Source of the DNA: Candidatus Omnitrophota bacterium
GTDB lineage: Bacteria > Omnitrophota > Gorgyraeia > Zapsychrales > JANLHA01
Direction of reading: 5' to 3'
DNA: 16,133 nucleotides
Assembly: GCA_024653845.1 (NCBI GenBank)
Contig: JANLHA010000115.1
Span: 1-16,133 of the forward strand
Position 1 is the stretch's first letter. The number at the start of each line of letters is the position of its first letter. The translations under genes and the position numbers were made by a program. Below are positions 1 through 6,074 of the stretch, one piece after another. The notes under the pieces were generated by a model, which had not been told where the DNA came from, did not search any database, and was given only the letters and a program-made list of their open reading frames with translations.

Positions 1-959
1 CGATATTCATCTAAGGTTGTGGCGCCAATACAACGCAACATCCCGCGAGCTAGGGCGGGCTTCAAAAGATTTCCCGCATCCATTGCTCCTTCGGCTTTCC
101 CCGCGCCAACAATGGTATGAAGCTCATCAATGAAAAGAATGACTTGTCCGTCTTTGGATTCCACTTCTTTGAGAACCGCTTTGAGACGATCTTCAAATTC
201 TCCACGATACTTCGTGCCCGCAATCAACGCACCCATATCAAGTGCGATCACTTTCTTATTTTTTAGACCTTCCGGGACATCTTCACTATAAATCCGCTGG
301 GCCAGACCTTCAGCGATCGCAGTTTTTCCCACCCCAGGCTCCCCAATCAAGACGGGGTTGTTTTTTGTCCGACGAGAAAGCACTTGGATCACGCGACGGA
401 TTTCTTCATCACGGCCAATCACGGGATCCACTTTTCCTTTCCCGGCCAAAGCGGTCAGATCTCGGCCATATTTTTCCAAGGCCTGATATTTTTCTTCAGG
501 ATTGACATCAGTAACCTTCTGTCCTCCCCGGATCTGCTGTAAAACTTTGAGAATCCCTTCCTTGCTCAATCCTTGTCGTCGGATTTCTTGGGCGAAAGCG
601 TTATTGGGGTCCTCGAACAAAGCCAATAGAATATGCTCTTGCGAAACATACTCATCTTTCATTCCTGCAGCAATCTTCTGCGCTTGAGTCAAAACCCTAT
701 TGAGATCTTGCGAAAGAAAAGCCCCCTGCCCTTCGACTTCTGGTTTTTTCTTTAACGTTTCTTCTAATTTTTGAATAAGCGAGGACGATGACACACCAAG
801 CCGCTCCAAAATCGACGGGATGATCCCTTCTTTGTCTTGTAATAAAGAGAACGCCAGATGTTCAGGCTCAACTTGCTGATGATGAAATTCGCCAGCAAGC
901 TGCACCGCGCTTTGAATGGCTTCTTGACTTTTGATAGTGAATTTATCCATTCTTAACAT
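1..959 (-). CDS. clpB: ATP-dependent chaperone ClpB, N-terminal part (runs off the left edge)
   Basis: ClpB is the AAA+ Hsp100 disaggregase that works with DnaK to rescue aggregated proteins in the cytoplasm. About 319 codons are present, translated from the sequence. They cover the Clp N-domain (residues 1 to about 145), a short linker, and the first part of NBD1 with Walker A GEPGVGKT at residues 206-213 and Walker B ending in ILFIDE (D278, E279). These residue numbers equal those of E. coli ClpB. The start ATG at 959 (MLRMDKF) is chosen because AAGGAGG lies 8 nt upstream; the in-frame ATG at 950 is too far from it. The middle domain, NBD2 and the C-terminus are outside the window. A CIRCE operator and promoter lie directly upstream, so HrcA-type heat-shock control is expected. 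The identification is firm. Confidence 0.97.
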   Translation of the reverse strand, partial: MLRMDKFTIKSQEAIQSAVQLAGEFHHQQVEPEHLAFSLLQDKEGIIPSILERLGVSSSSLIQKLEETLKKKPEVEGQGAFLSQDLNRVLTQAQKIAAGMKDEYVSQEHILLALFEDPNNAFAQEIRRQGLSKEGILKVLQQIRGGQKVTDVNPEEKYQALEKYGRDLTALAGKGKVDPVIGRDEEIRRVIQVLSRRTKNNPVLIGEPGVGKTAIAEGLAQRIYSEDVPEGLKNKKVIALDMGALIAGTKYRGEFEDRLKAVLKEVESKDGQVILFIDELHTIVGAGKAEGAMDAGNLLKPALARGMLRCIGATTLDEY

Positions 960-987
960 ACAAATATCCTCCTTACGCTTCAACTTA

Positions 988-1016
988 TATATAGCATTAG
1001 CACTCTATGTATGCAA
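988..1016 (-). promoter_or_regulatory. sigma70-like promoter of clpB
   Basis: On the minus strand, TTGCAT (1016-1011) and TATATA (993-988) are separated by exactly 17 nt, and the ribosome binding site follows downstream. The -35 hexamer lies inside the CIRCE operator, so a bound repressor would block polymerase. The promoter is inferred from sequence only. Confidence 0.7.
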
Positions 1017-1023
1017 GTGCTAA
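997..1023 (-). promoter_or_regulatory. CIRCE operator (HrcA binding site)
   Basis: The 27-bp inverted repeat reads TTAGCACTT-N9-GAGTGCTAA on the minus strand. It matches the CIRCE consensus TTAGCACTC-N9-GAGTGCTAA at 17 of 18 arm positions; the only difference is the last base of the left arm. HrcA binds CIRCE and represses heat-shock genes until unfolded protein titrates GroEL. Here it sits in the 82-nt gap between hflX and clpB, so it should control clpB. No hrcA gene is in the window. Confidence 0.93.
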
Positions 1024-1041
1024 TTTTTAGCCTTTAAAAAA

Positions 1042-2304
1042 TCATTCTTGAGCGAAAGGCTGCGCGACTTTGCGCAAAAGTCCTGCCAACTTGGGCGAAA
1101 CCAATGCGCGTAAATAGATTGCATCATTATAGTACTTGATCAAATAAACTTGGCCATCCTGATGCGCGCGATTGATCAAATCCATTCGCGTGATCGGGAT
1201 CATCACATCAATTTCCACCAAAAGCGACGAGAGTTTTTTCTCAATCCTCGCCAAAAGCTGATCAATATTTTCTCCCGTTTTTGCCGAGATGGCAATCGCA
1301 TCTTCAAATGACGACTGCAGCGGTCCAACGATGGTCAAATCTTCCAATTTATCAATTTTATTGAGAACCACAATGGTCGGCTTGTCTTCGGCCTTAAGCT
1401 CTTTCAAAACATCTTGGACGGCCTGATAAAGATTCTGAAAGTTGGGATGACTGACATCAATGACATGCAAAAGCAAATCCGAATACTGAACTTCTTCGAG
1501 AGTGGCTTTGAAAGCTTCGATCAAATGATGCGGCAAATCATGCATAAATCCGACGGTGTCGGAAACGACAATCTTCTGATGATTAGGCAAAGCGTATTGA
1601 CGTGAAACCGAATCCAATGTCGTGAATAATCCATCTTGGGTGCGCTGTTGCGCATCCGTCAAGAAGTTGACTAACGTCGACTTGCCGGCATTGGTGTACC
1701 CAACGAGCGAAACCAAGGGGATCCCCTGCTCTTGACGTTTTTTACGGGTGACGGACCGATTCGAAGTGACTTCTTTGAGATCTTGTTTTAACCTCGTGAT
1801 GCGCTGATCAATTCGACGACGGTCAACTTCAAGCTTGGTTTCTCCAGGGCCCAGCGTTCCGATTCCACCACCCAAACGCGAGAGCTCAATGCCTTTTCCT
1901 ACAAGACGAGGACGAAGATATTCTAGCTGCGCTAACTCCACCTGCATTTTGCCTTCCATGCTTTTTGCTCGTCGGGCAAAAATATCCAGAATCAACTGCG
2001 TTCGATCAATCGTCTTGACCTTACACGCTTCTTCCAAATTTCGTTGCTGACTGCCTTTGAGATCACAACTCAAAACAACCGTATCCACTTTGTTTTGAGC
2101 GCAAAATTGAGCGACCTCTTCCACCTTACCTTTTCCAATCAGGTAGGCTGGTGAAAAACGGTCAATATGGCAAATGATTTTGTCGATGACCTCAGCCTGG
2201 CATGCAGAGACAAGCTCTTCCATTTCATGGACAATCTCCTCGAGAGTCCATGCTCCGAAACTGTGATTATCGACAATCACCAATAACGCGCGTTCTTTAT
2301 GCAT
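1042..2304 (-). CDS. hflX: GTPase HflX
   Basis: HflX is a ribosome-associated GTPase that binds the 50S subunit and splits stalled or heat-damaged 70S ribosomes. The 420-residue length matches the family (E. coli 426). An N-terminal HflX domain carries the YLIGKGKVEEV segment (about 55-65) and a GGGIGTLGPGE loop (145-155). The G domain shows G1 GYTNAGKST (202-210), G2 FTTLD (227-231), G3 DTVGF (249-253), G4 NKID (315-318) and G5 SAK (340-342). The ATG lies 6 nt after the miaA stop, so the two are probably co-transcribed. Enterobacteria have hfq between miaA and hflX, but there is no room for it here. The gene sits next to heat-shock-controlled clpB, but the CIRCE site is downstream of it. Confidence 0.96.
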   Translation of the reverse strand: MHKERALLVIVDNHSFGAWTLEEIVHEMEELVSACQAEVIDKIICHIDRFSPAYLIGKGKVEEVAQFCAQNKVDTVVLSCDLKGSQQRNLEEACKVKTIDRTQLILDIFARRAKSMEGKMQVELAQLEYLRPRLVGKGIELSRLGGGIGTLGPGETKLEVDRRRIDQRITRLKQDLKEVTSNRSVTRKKRQEQGIPLVSLVGYTNAGKSTLVNFLTDAQQRTQDGLFTTLDSVSRQYALPNHQKIVVSDTVGFMHDLPHHLIEAFKATLEEVQYSDLLLHVIDVSHPNFQNLYQAVQDVLKELKAEDKPTIVVLNKIDKLEDLTIVGPLQSSFEDAIAISAKTGENIDQLLARIEKKLSSLLVEIDVMIPITRMDLINRAHQDGQVYLIKYYNDAIYLRALVSPKLAGLLRKVAQPFAQE

Positions 2305-2310
2305 CTTTTG

Positions 2311-3228
2311 CTAGATCTCTTTTACAATCTTTTGGGCAAGGGTGGCGGCTGAATCCTGCAAACCCATTTCAAACCATTGGATCCTTTTTTCTCTTCGAAA
2401 CCACGTCAATTGACGCTTGGCCAAATGTCGAGTATTGAGTTTCATCAAATACTTGGCTTGGTCCAAATTGTATTCTCCAGCCAAATACCCTTGAACCTCT
2501 TTGACACCGATGAGCGCTCGCGCCGTTGATGTTAACTTTTGATTTTGAACGGCCCGGATTTCTTCAACAATCCCTCTTTGAAACATGTCCTCAACGCGAT
2601 TATCAATGCGATGATACAAATTCTCGCGAGCACAATTGATGCCAAATACTTTAACGTCGCACTTCTCCCAAACCCCTGATCGATTTTTCTGCATTTCTGA
2701 AATGGGCTGCTTCGTCAAATAACAGACCTCCAAAGCCCGTACCATCCGACGAGTATCCTGAGGATGAATCTTGGATGCCGCCACCGGATCAAGCTTTTCC
2801 AACTCTTGATACAAGCTTTCGACGCCTTGTTGCTGGGCTCGAGATTTCAAATCTCTTCGCAACTCTTCATCTTTGCCAGGCCCTTGAAAAATTCCATCGA
2901 GCAAAATTTGCATATACATCCCGCTGCCCCCAACAACCAAAGGCAACTTGCGACGAGAATGAATTTGAAAAATCGCTTCAAGAGCCAAACTATTATACCG
3001 AGCGACATCAAATTCTTCTTCAACAGAAACAATATCAATCAGGTGATGCGGAATTCTTTTAAATTCTTCAGGGGAAGGCTTGTTGCTGGCAACATTCAAT
3101 CCCCGATAAACTTGCATCGAATCGCAGGAAACAATTTCGGCAGGAAGAAACGAAGCCACCTCAAGAGCAACTTTTGACTTTCCAACAGCCGTCGGCCCAA
3201 CAATGAAAACAATTTTCTCTCGAGCCAT
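2311..3228 (-). CDS. miaA: tRNA dimethylallyltransferase MiaA
   Basis: MiaA transfers a dimethylallyl group from DMAPP to N6 of A37 in tRNAs reading codons that begin with U, the first step towards ms2i6A. The protein has 305 residues, the usual length. The P-loop GPTAVGKS is at residues 11-18. It is followed by the family motif DSMQVYRGLNVASNKPS, the conserved VGGSGMY stretch, and a C-terminal RHLAKRQLTWFRRE segment typical of the tRNA-binding part. The ATG begins one base after the TGA of the upstream TPR/SPOR gene, which suggests translational coupling. HflX follows 6 nt downstream. The identification is firm. Confidence 0.97.
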   Translation of the reverse strand: MAREKIVFIVGPTAVGKSKVALEVASFLPAEIVSCDSMQVYRGLNVASNKPSPEEFKRIPHHLIDIVSVEEEFDVARYNSLALEAIFQIHSRRKLPLVVGGSGMYMQILLDGIFQGPGKDEELRRDLKSRAQQQGVESLYQELEKLDPVAASKIHPQDTRRMVRALEVCYLTKQPISEMQKNRSGVWEKCDVKVFGINCARENLYHRIDNRVEDMFQRGIVEEIRAVQNQKLTSTARALIGVKEVQGYLAGEYNLDQAKYLMKLNTRHLAKRQLTWFRREKRIQWFEMGLQDSAATLAQKIVKEI

Positions 3229-3229
3229 A

Positions 3230-4000
3230 TCAGGGATAAATCATCGTCGGGTATCCATCACTCGACAATCGTGTTTTAAGACTTTCTGCTTGATGCAAAT
3301 CAGAAAACTCACCCGCTCGCACCCGATAAAATTTCACACCCTCAGAATCCACTGTCTCAACGATGTACGCGTATTCCCCCTGCTCTTTGAGTTCATTGAC
3401 CAAGCCTTCCGCTCGCGTCTGGTCAAGAAAAGAACCAACCTGAACAGAAAAAAATTGTTTTTCTTCGAGGAGCTGTTGAGCGGTATGCGCCTCCAAGCTC
3501 TGCGGGAATGCTTCGACAATTTTCTCTAAATATTTATGGGCTTCTTTCCAACGAGCAAGACGCAAATTGGCCCGGGCAAATTTCAAATAAAGCAAACCCA
3601 AAGAGTCTGAATCCGAAAAAGATTTTAAAAATTCCCTAGATTTCTTTAAAGCGTGGCGATAATCTCCTGCCATGTAATAAGAATCGACAATGCCCAATAA
3701 AGCTTTTTCACGCCAAGCTAAAGGGATGTCATCCTTAGAGAGATTTTCAAAATTTTCTCGAGCCGCAGCATACGCTTGAAGATACAATTGACTCAAGGCC
3801 AAATAATATTTCGCTTCCGCCCGGATGAGGGGATCCTCTTCTACCGACGAGAGAAAACCTTCGGCCAATGTTTTGGCTTTCAGAAAATCTTCTTCGAGGA
3901 CAGCGGTTTGGATATCCGCAAATTGGGCATCTTCGGCTCTAACCGAAATGTTCATAGCTAAACTGGCGAGAATCAAAGCCATGGTAAGAAAAATTTTCAT
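3230..4000 (-). CDS. secreted TPR-repeat protein with C-terminal SPOR domain
   Basis: This is a predicted envelope protein that probably binds peptidoglycan. SPOR domains bind denuded glycan strands at division sites. With the ATG at 4000 the protein has 256 residues. Residues 1-23 form a signal peptide with a hydrophobic core ending in SVRA before ED. A middle region of TPR-like helix pairs follows (about 25-175). The last 75 residues (182-256) are a SPOR domain, with SVQVGSF at its start and FYRVRAGEF in the middle. Reading further upstream to 4189 would place the signal peptide inside the protein and cross a terminator, so that longer form is rejected. No good ribosome binding site precedes 4000, and a possible promoter ends only 7 nt before it. 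The miaA ATG follows after 1 nt. The exact role is unknown. Confidence 0.85.
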   Translation of the reverse strand: MKIFLTMALILASLAMNISVRAEDAQFADIQTAVLEEDFLKAKTLAEGFLSSVEEDPLIRAEAKYYLALSQLYLQAYAAARENFENLSKDDIPLAWREKALLGIVDSYYMAGDYRHALKKSREFLKSFSDSDSLGLLYLKFARANLRLARWKEAHKYLEKIVEAFPQSLEAHTAQQLLEEKQFFSVQVGSFLDQTRAEGLVNELKEQGEYAYIVETVDSEGVKFYRVRAGEFSDLHQAESLKTRLSSDGYPTMIYP

Positions 4001-4007
4001 GAGCGGT

Positions 4008-4036
4008 ATCTTAGCCCAAAAAAAGAATTTCAACAA
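4008..4036 (-). promoter_or_regulatory. possible promoter of the TPR/SPOR-miaA-hflX unit
   Basis: TTGTTG (4036-4031) and TAAGAT (4013-4008) are 17 nt apart on the minus strand, just downstream of an intrinsic terminator. The hexamers match the sigma70 consensus only partly (3/6 and 4/6). Initiation here would fall at or next to the ATG at 4000, giving a leaderless or near-leaderless mRNA. Confidence 0.4.
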
Positions 4037-4040
4037 GGAA

Positions 4041-4068
4041 TAAAAAGGCCGCTTCATCCAAGCGGCCC
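4041..4068 (-). terminator. intrinsic terminator after the charged-repeat gene pair
   Basis: Read on the minus strand, GGCCGCTT and AAGCGGCC form a perfect 8-bp GC-rich stem (4047-4054 with 4060-4067) with a 5-nt loop, followed directly by TTTTTA. It lies about 30 nt after the stop of the 130-residue gene, so it ends the ECF-controlled unit and separates it from the TPR/SPOR gene. Confidence 0.93.
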
Positions 4069-4097
4069 TCTTGAACTCCAAGATAAAAATTTGACCT

Positions 4098-4490
4098 TTA
4101 ACGCCCCTTAGGCCCGTCTCCACGAGCGCTATGGGGACGAATCCCTCGACGCCCATAAGCCTTGGCATGATCTGGCGGCATACGATCATGAATTTTTTCA
4201 GCCTTTTTGGCCTTCCTGGGATGATCTTGTTTGAATTCTTTACGATCTTCCTTCACTTCTTTTTTATCTTCTCTCAATTCCTGGCGATCCTCACGCAATT
4301 CTTGCAGGTCTTCCTTATATTCTGAACGATCTCCGCGCCGCCAATCTCTACGCAATTCACGTCGATCTTGAGGGATTTCTCGACGATCTTGACGTACTTC
4401 TCTTTTATCTTGTTGAATTTCTGGATTCTGGGCCAAAACGATGGGTGTTAAAGCCAAAGTCAAAATGGTGGTTGTCATTAAGATTTTCAT
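4098..4490 (-). CDS. small secreted protein with charged D[RK]xE heptad repeats
   Basis: I do not recognise a named family. With the ATG at 4490 the protein has 130 residues; AAGGAG lies 6 nt upstream, and the adjacent ATG at 4493 is a less well-spaced alternative. Residues 1-20 form a signal peptide (hydrophobic TILTLALTPIVLA, cleavage after VLA). Residues 28-89 are heptads of the form D-[RK]-x-E-hydrophobic-x-x, starting at D28, D35, D42, D61, D68, D75 and D82. A degenerate 12-residue spacer lies at 49-60. The pattern predicts a long single charged helix or a coiled coil in the periplasm. The C-terminus (90-130) is basic, rich in H, P, G and R, and probably disordered. The gene is 27 nt after the upstream repeat protein and is the last gene before the terminator. 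It is inferred to belong to the ECF sigma regulon. Confidence 0.75.
   Translation of the reverse strand: MKILMTTTILTLALTPIVLAQNPEIQQDKREVRQDRREIPQDRRELRRDWRRGDRSEYKEDLQELREDRQELREDKKEVKEDRKEFKQDHPRKAKKAEKIHDRMPPDHAKAYGRRGIRPHSARGDGPKGR
4224..4409 (-). repeat. heptad-coding repeats in the 130-residue protein
   Basis: Seven 21-bp units encode D-[RK]-x-E-h-x-x (h = V, I, L or F), three before and four after a 12-codon irregular spacer. The consensus is clear at protein level but the DNA units have drifted. Confidence 0.75.
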
Positions 4491-4517
4491 CATGCTCTCC
4501 TTCTGGATTCTCAAAAT

Positions 4518-5126
4518 TTATTGTCCCGCAGCCGGAACCTGTTCCGCCTGTTTTCTCGACTTAACTTGTGAATGGATCTTGTCTTTTTCTGATTTTCGCT
4601 CACCCTTTTGTTCTTCTCGATGAGCCTGATTCTCAGATTTTTGCTGGGCAAAATGCTCCTTGAGAGCTTGCTTGCGCTCTTCCTGAGTCATATTCGAATT
4701 GGCTGCCAGTTGATCTAAGAAAGCCATATTCTCGCTGTGCTGCTGTTCGCGAAAAGAAATGTTTTCTTGATATTGCGACTCAAAAAAACTTGCTAACTCT
4801 TCTTTCTCAGCATCAGTGAGCTTTTGATTATTGGCCCAATGGTCTTTCATGTAGGAAACATTTTGCTGATGCATCTGATCACGAAATGCCTTGTTCTCCC
4901 CAAACTGCTCTTCTCGATGCTGCTTGATCGCCTGGATTCTTTCTTGTGGTTCCATTCCTTTCAGGCCTTGTCGAAACTCTTGATTCTCTGTTTTTTGTTG
5001 TTCATGATGGGCTTTCCGTTTTTCTTTCTGCTGACCACGAAATGCCTTGGTAGCCTCATCTGCAGAAACCAACGACGGGATCGCCATCAGAGATAAAATC
5101 AATCCTGCTAACCATATCTTTTTCAT
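4518..5126 (-). CDS. secreted helical repeat protein with ENxxFRxQ motifs
   Basis: I do not recognise a named family; a distant resemblance to CpxP/Spy-type periplasmic helical proteins is possible through its LTxxE segments. The start at 5126 gives 202 residues with a signal peptide (MKKIWLAGLILSLMAIPSLV, cleavage after SA at 21-22). GAGAGGG lies just upstream; an ATG at 5150 would put extra charged residues before the signal peptide. Three repeats of about 44 residues start at M58, L103 and M146. Each has [LM][TE]xxE followed by a helix and one or more copies of Q-x-x-E-N-x-x-F-R-x-Q (E47, E77, E121, E132, E165). The protein is rich in Q, E, K, R, H and N, and has no cysteine after the signal. 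It is the first gene downstream of the second ECF-type promoter, so co-expression with the anti-sigma operon is inferred. A periplasmic stress or adaptor role is only a guess. Confidence 0.75.
   Translation of the reverse strand: MKKIWLAGLILSLMAIPSLVSADEATKAFRGQQKEKRKAHHEQQKTENQEFRQGLKGMEPQERIQAIKQHREEQFGENKAFRDQMHQQNVSYMKDHWANNQKLTDAEKEELASFFESQYQENISFREQQHSENMAFLDQLAANSNMTQEERKQALKEHFAQQKSENQAHREEQKGERKSEKDKIHSQVKSRKQAEQVPAAGQ
4578..4955 (-). repeat. three approximately 44-residue repeats in the ENxxFRxQ protein
   Basis: The units begin at residues 58, 103 and 146. Each consists of an LTxxE-type helix start followed by 11-residue modules Q-x-x-E-N-x-x-F-R-x-Q. The middle unit keeps two modules intact (121-126 and 132-137). 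The repeats are diverged and visible at protein level. Confidence 0.65.
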
Positions 5127-5185
5127 ATTCCCTCTCTTTTTAACCTGCATGTTCTCAAAATTTTGTTCTTCGCGCGCTCACTCCC

Positions 5186-5213
5186 TTAAACACATCGGAT
5201 TTAAAAAAGTTTC
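5186..5213 (-). promoter_or_regulatory. ECF-sigma-type promoter of the secreted repeat-protein pair
   Basis: The minus strand has GAAACTT (5213-5207), a 15-nt spacer and GTTTAA (5191-5186). This resembles the RpoE-type pattern GGAACTT-N15/16-GTCTAA. The same architecture occurs before the anti-sigma gene at 6629-6602, and the two sites agree at 28 of 36 aligned positions. The site lies in the 103-nt gap before the gene starting at 5126. No sigma70-like promoter was noticed there. Confidence 0.82.
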
Positions 5214-5229
5214 GCTGCGCTATGAAAAT

Positions 5230-5856
5230 TTATCGAGCCTTACGATGAGAACCGCCACCGGCCTTAGGGCCGCGAGGAGGAGACGATTTTTTGAAGGAAC
5301 CTTCGGAATTGATTTTGCCCTGTTCGCGGAATTTTTGACGCAAGTTTTGCCGTTTTTCAGGAGAAAGACTTTCCCATTTGCGCTGTTTCTCTTTAAAAGC
5401 TGCTCGCCTGCCTTCCGGCATTTGGTAAATCTTTTGATGAAGGGCTTTGAGACGCTCCTTTTTCTCAGGAGGCAAATTGTTCCATTTTTGAAATTTTTCT
5501 CGAAGGGCCTGACGTCGCTCCGGCGGAAGATTTTTAAACTGTTGCCATCGATCTTTGAGTTGTTGACGTTTTTGAGGATCCAAATTCTTAAATTTGCCAT
5601 ACTTTTCCAAAATCTTTTTCTTGCGAGCAGGCTCCATTCCTTGCAACTGTCGATACCGTTGGCGCAATTGCTCCTTTTCTTCCGATGACAAGCTATTCCA
5701 ACGCTCCACATCTTGGGTCCTCACCGCTGCCGATCCTTGGGTTTCTTCCAGCGACTGGGCATACACCCATTGAACTGATCCCAACCCCATGACTCCTGAG
5801 ATGACAATCCCTAGAATAAAATTCCCCAAGCCCTGGGACGATTTTTTAATTCTCAT
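5230..5856 (-). CDS. secreted basic repeat protein, DUF3106-like
   Basis: The start at 5856 (AAGGAG 6 nt upstream) gives 208 residues and overlaps the stop of the 75-residue gene by 11 nt, suggesting coupled translation. Residues 1-34 form a signal peptide ending in WVYA before QS. Residues 56-181 are seven tandem 18-residue units of the form [LM]xPExR-x-x-L-[RK]-x-[RK]-aromatic-x-x-[FW]-x-x, which resembles the DUF3106 pattern (W-x-x-L-x-P-E-x-R). Each unit is probably one helix starting at a proline turn. I count 38 basic against 16 acidic residues in the repeats, and the tail (182-208) is glycine-rich and basic. DUF3106 proteins often accompany ECF sigma/anti-sigma pairs; their biochemical role is not established. 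Here the protein probably acts in the periplasm with the acidic proteins encoded just upstream. Confidence 0.82.
   Translation of the reverse strand: MRIKKSSQGLGNFILGIVISGVMGLGSVQWVYAQSLEETQGSAAVRTQDVERWNSLSSEEKEQLRQRYRQLQGMEPARKKKILEKYGKFKNLDPQKRQQLKDRWQQFKNLPPERRQALREKFQKWNNLPPEKKERLKALHQKIYQMPEGRRAAFKEKQRKWESLSPEKRQNLRQKFREQGKINSEGSFKKSSPPRGPKAGGGSHRKAR
5314..5691 (-). repeat. seven 54-bp units encoding 18-residue DUF3106-like repeats
   Basis: Seven contiguous units of exactly 18 codons each start with L/M-x-P (unit 1 has LSS, unit 6 MPE). The exact unit length without insertions suggests growth by in-frame tandem duplication followed by divergence. Confidence 0.85.
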
Positions 5857-6073
5857 CTGTCTCTCCTTCGATTCTTTCAACGACCTCATAATTTTCCCAA
5901 ACGTCCAAATCCTCTTCTCCCTTGAATTCCTCCAACATTTCTAAAAGTTCCAAATTCTGGATAATCGCCATGTCTTCTGGAGAAAGAGTTTGATTTTCTA
6001 CCGACTCTGCCCGTAACGCCATCATGCTTACACTCGCCACAATTAAAATCAAACCTGAAATCTTGCGCAACAT
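5846..6073 (-). CDS. 75-residue secreted acidic protein sharing motifs with the anti-sigma tail
   Basis: The start at 6073 lies one base after the stop of the anti-sigma-like gene, with GAGG inside the end of that gene serving as ribosome binding site. A longer reading to 6106 would overlap that gene and is unlikely. Residues 1-22 look like a signal peptide or membrane anchor (MLRKISGLILIVASVSMMAL, then RA). The remaining 53 residues contain 19 acidic and only 2 basic residues. They carry LSPED, NLELLE and ENYEVVE. The anti-sigma tail has LSGEE, NLELVE and ENYDVIE in the same order, so the two are probably related by duplication or share a binding partner. The gene overlaps the following DUF3106-like gene by 11 nt. 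The function is unknown; a regulator or decoy of the anti-sigma tail is inferred. Confidence 0.75.
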   Translation of the reverse strand: MLRKISGLILIVASVSMMALRAESVENQTLSPEDMAIIQNLELLEMLEEFKGEEDLDVWENYEVVERIEGETDEN

Positions 6074-6074
6074 T

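Noticed and set aside
242..687. Two small plus-strand open frames at the left end
   Set aside because: They are shadows of clpB, which reads continuously through this region on the minus strand even though its end is off the window.
1031..1080. A terminator at the end of hflX
   Set aside because: A 6-bp stem (GACTTT/AAAGTC) exists inside the hflX end, but the T-run is more than 20 nt away and no stem lies directly before it.
4001..4189. A longer N-terminus for the TPR/SPOR protein
   Set aside because: It would cross the intrinsic terminator and bury the signal peptide in the middle of the protein.
5047..5711. Long open frames on the plus strand and in a second minus frame over the DUF3106-like gene
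   Set aside because: They follow from the repeat-biased codon content of the real gene, which has a signal peptide, a good ribosome binding site and a regular 18-residue period.
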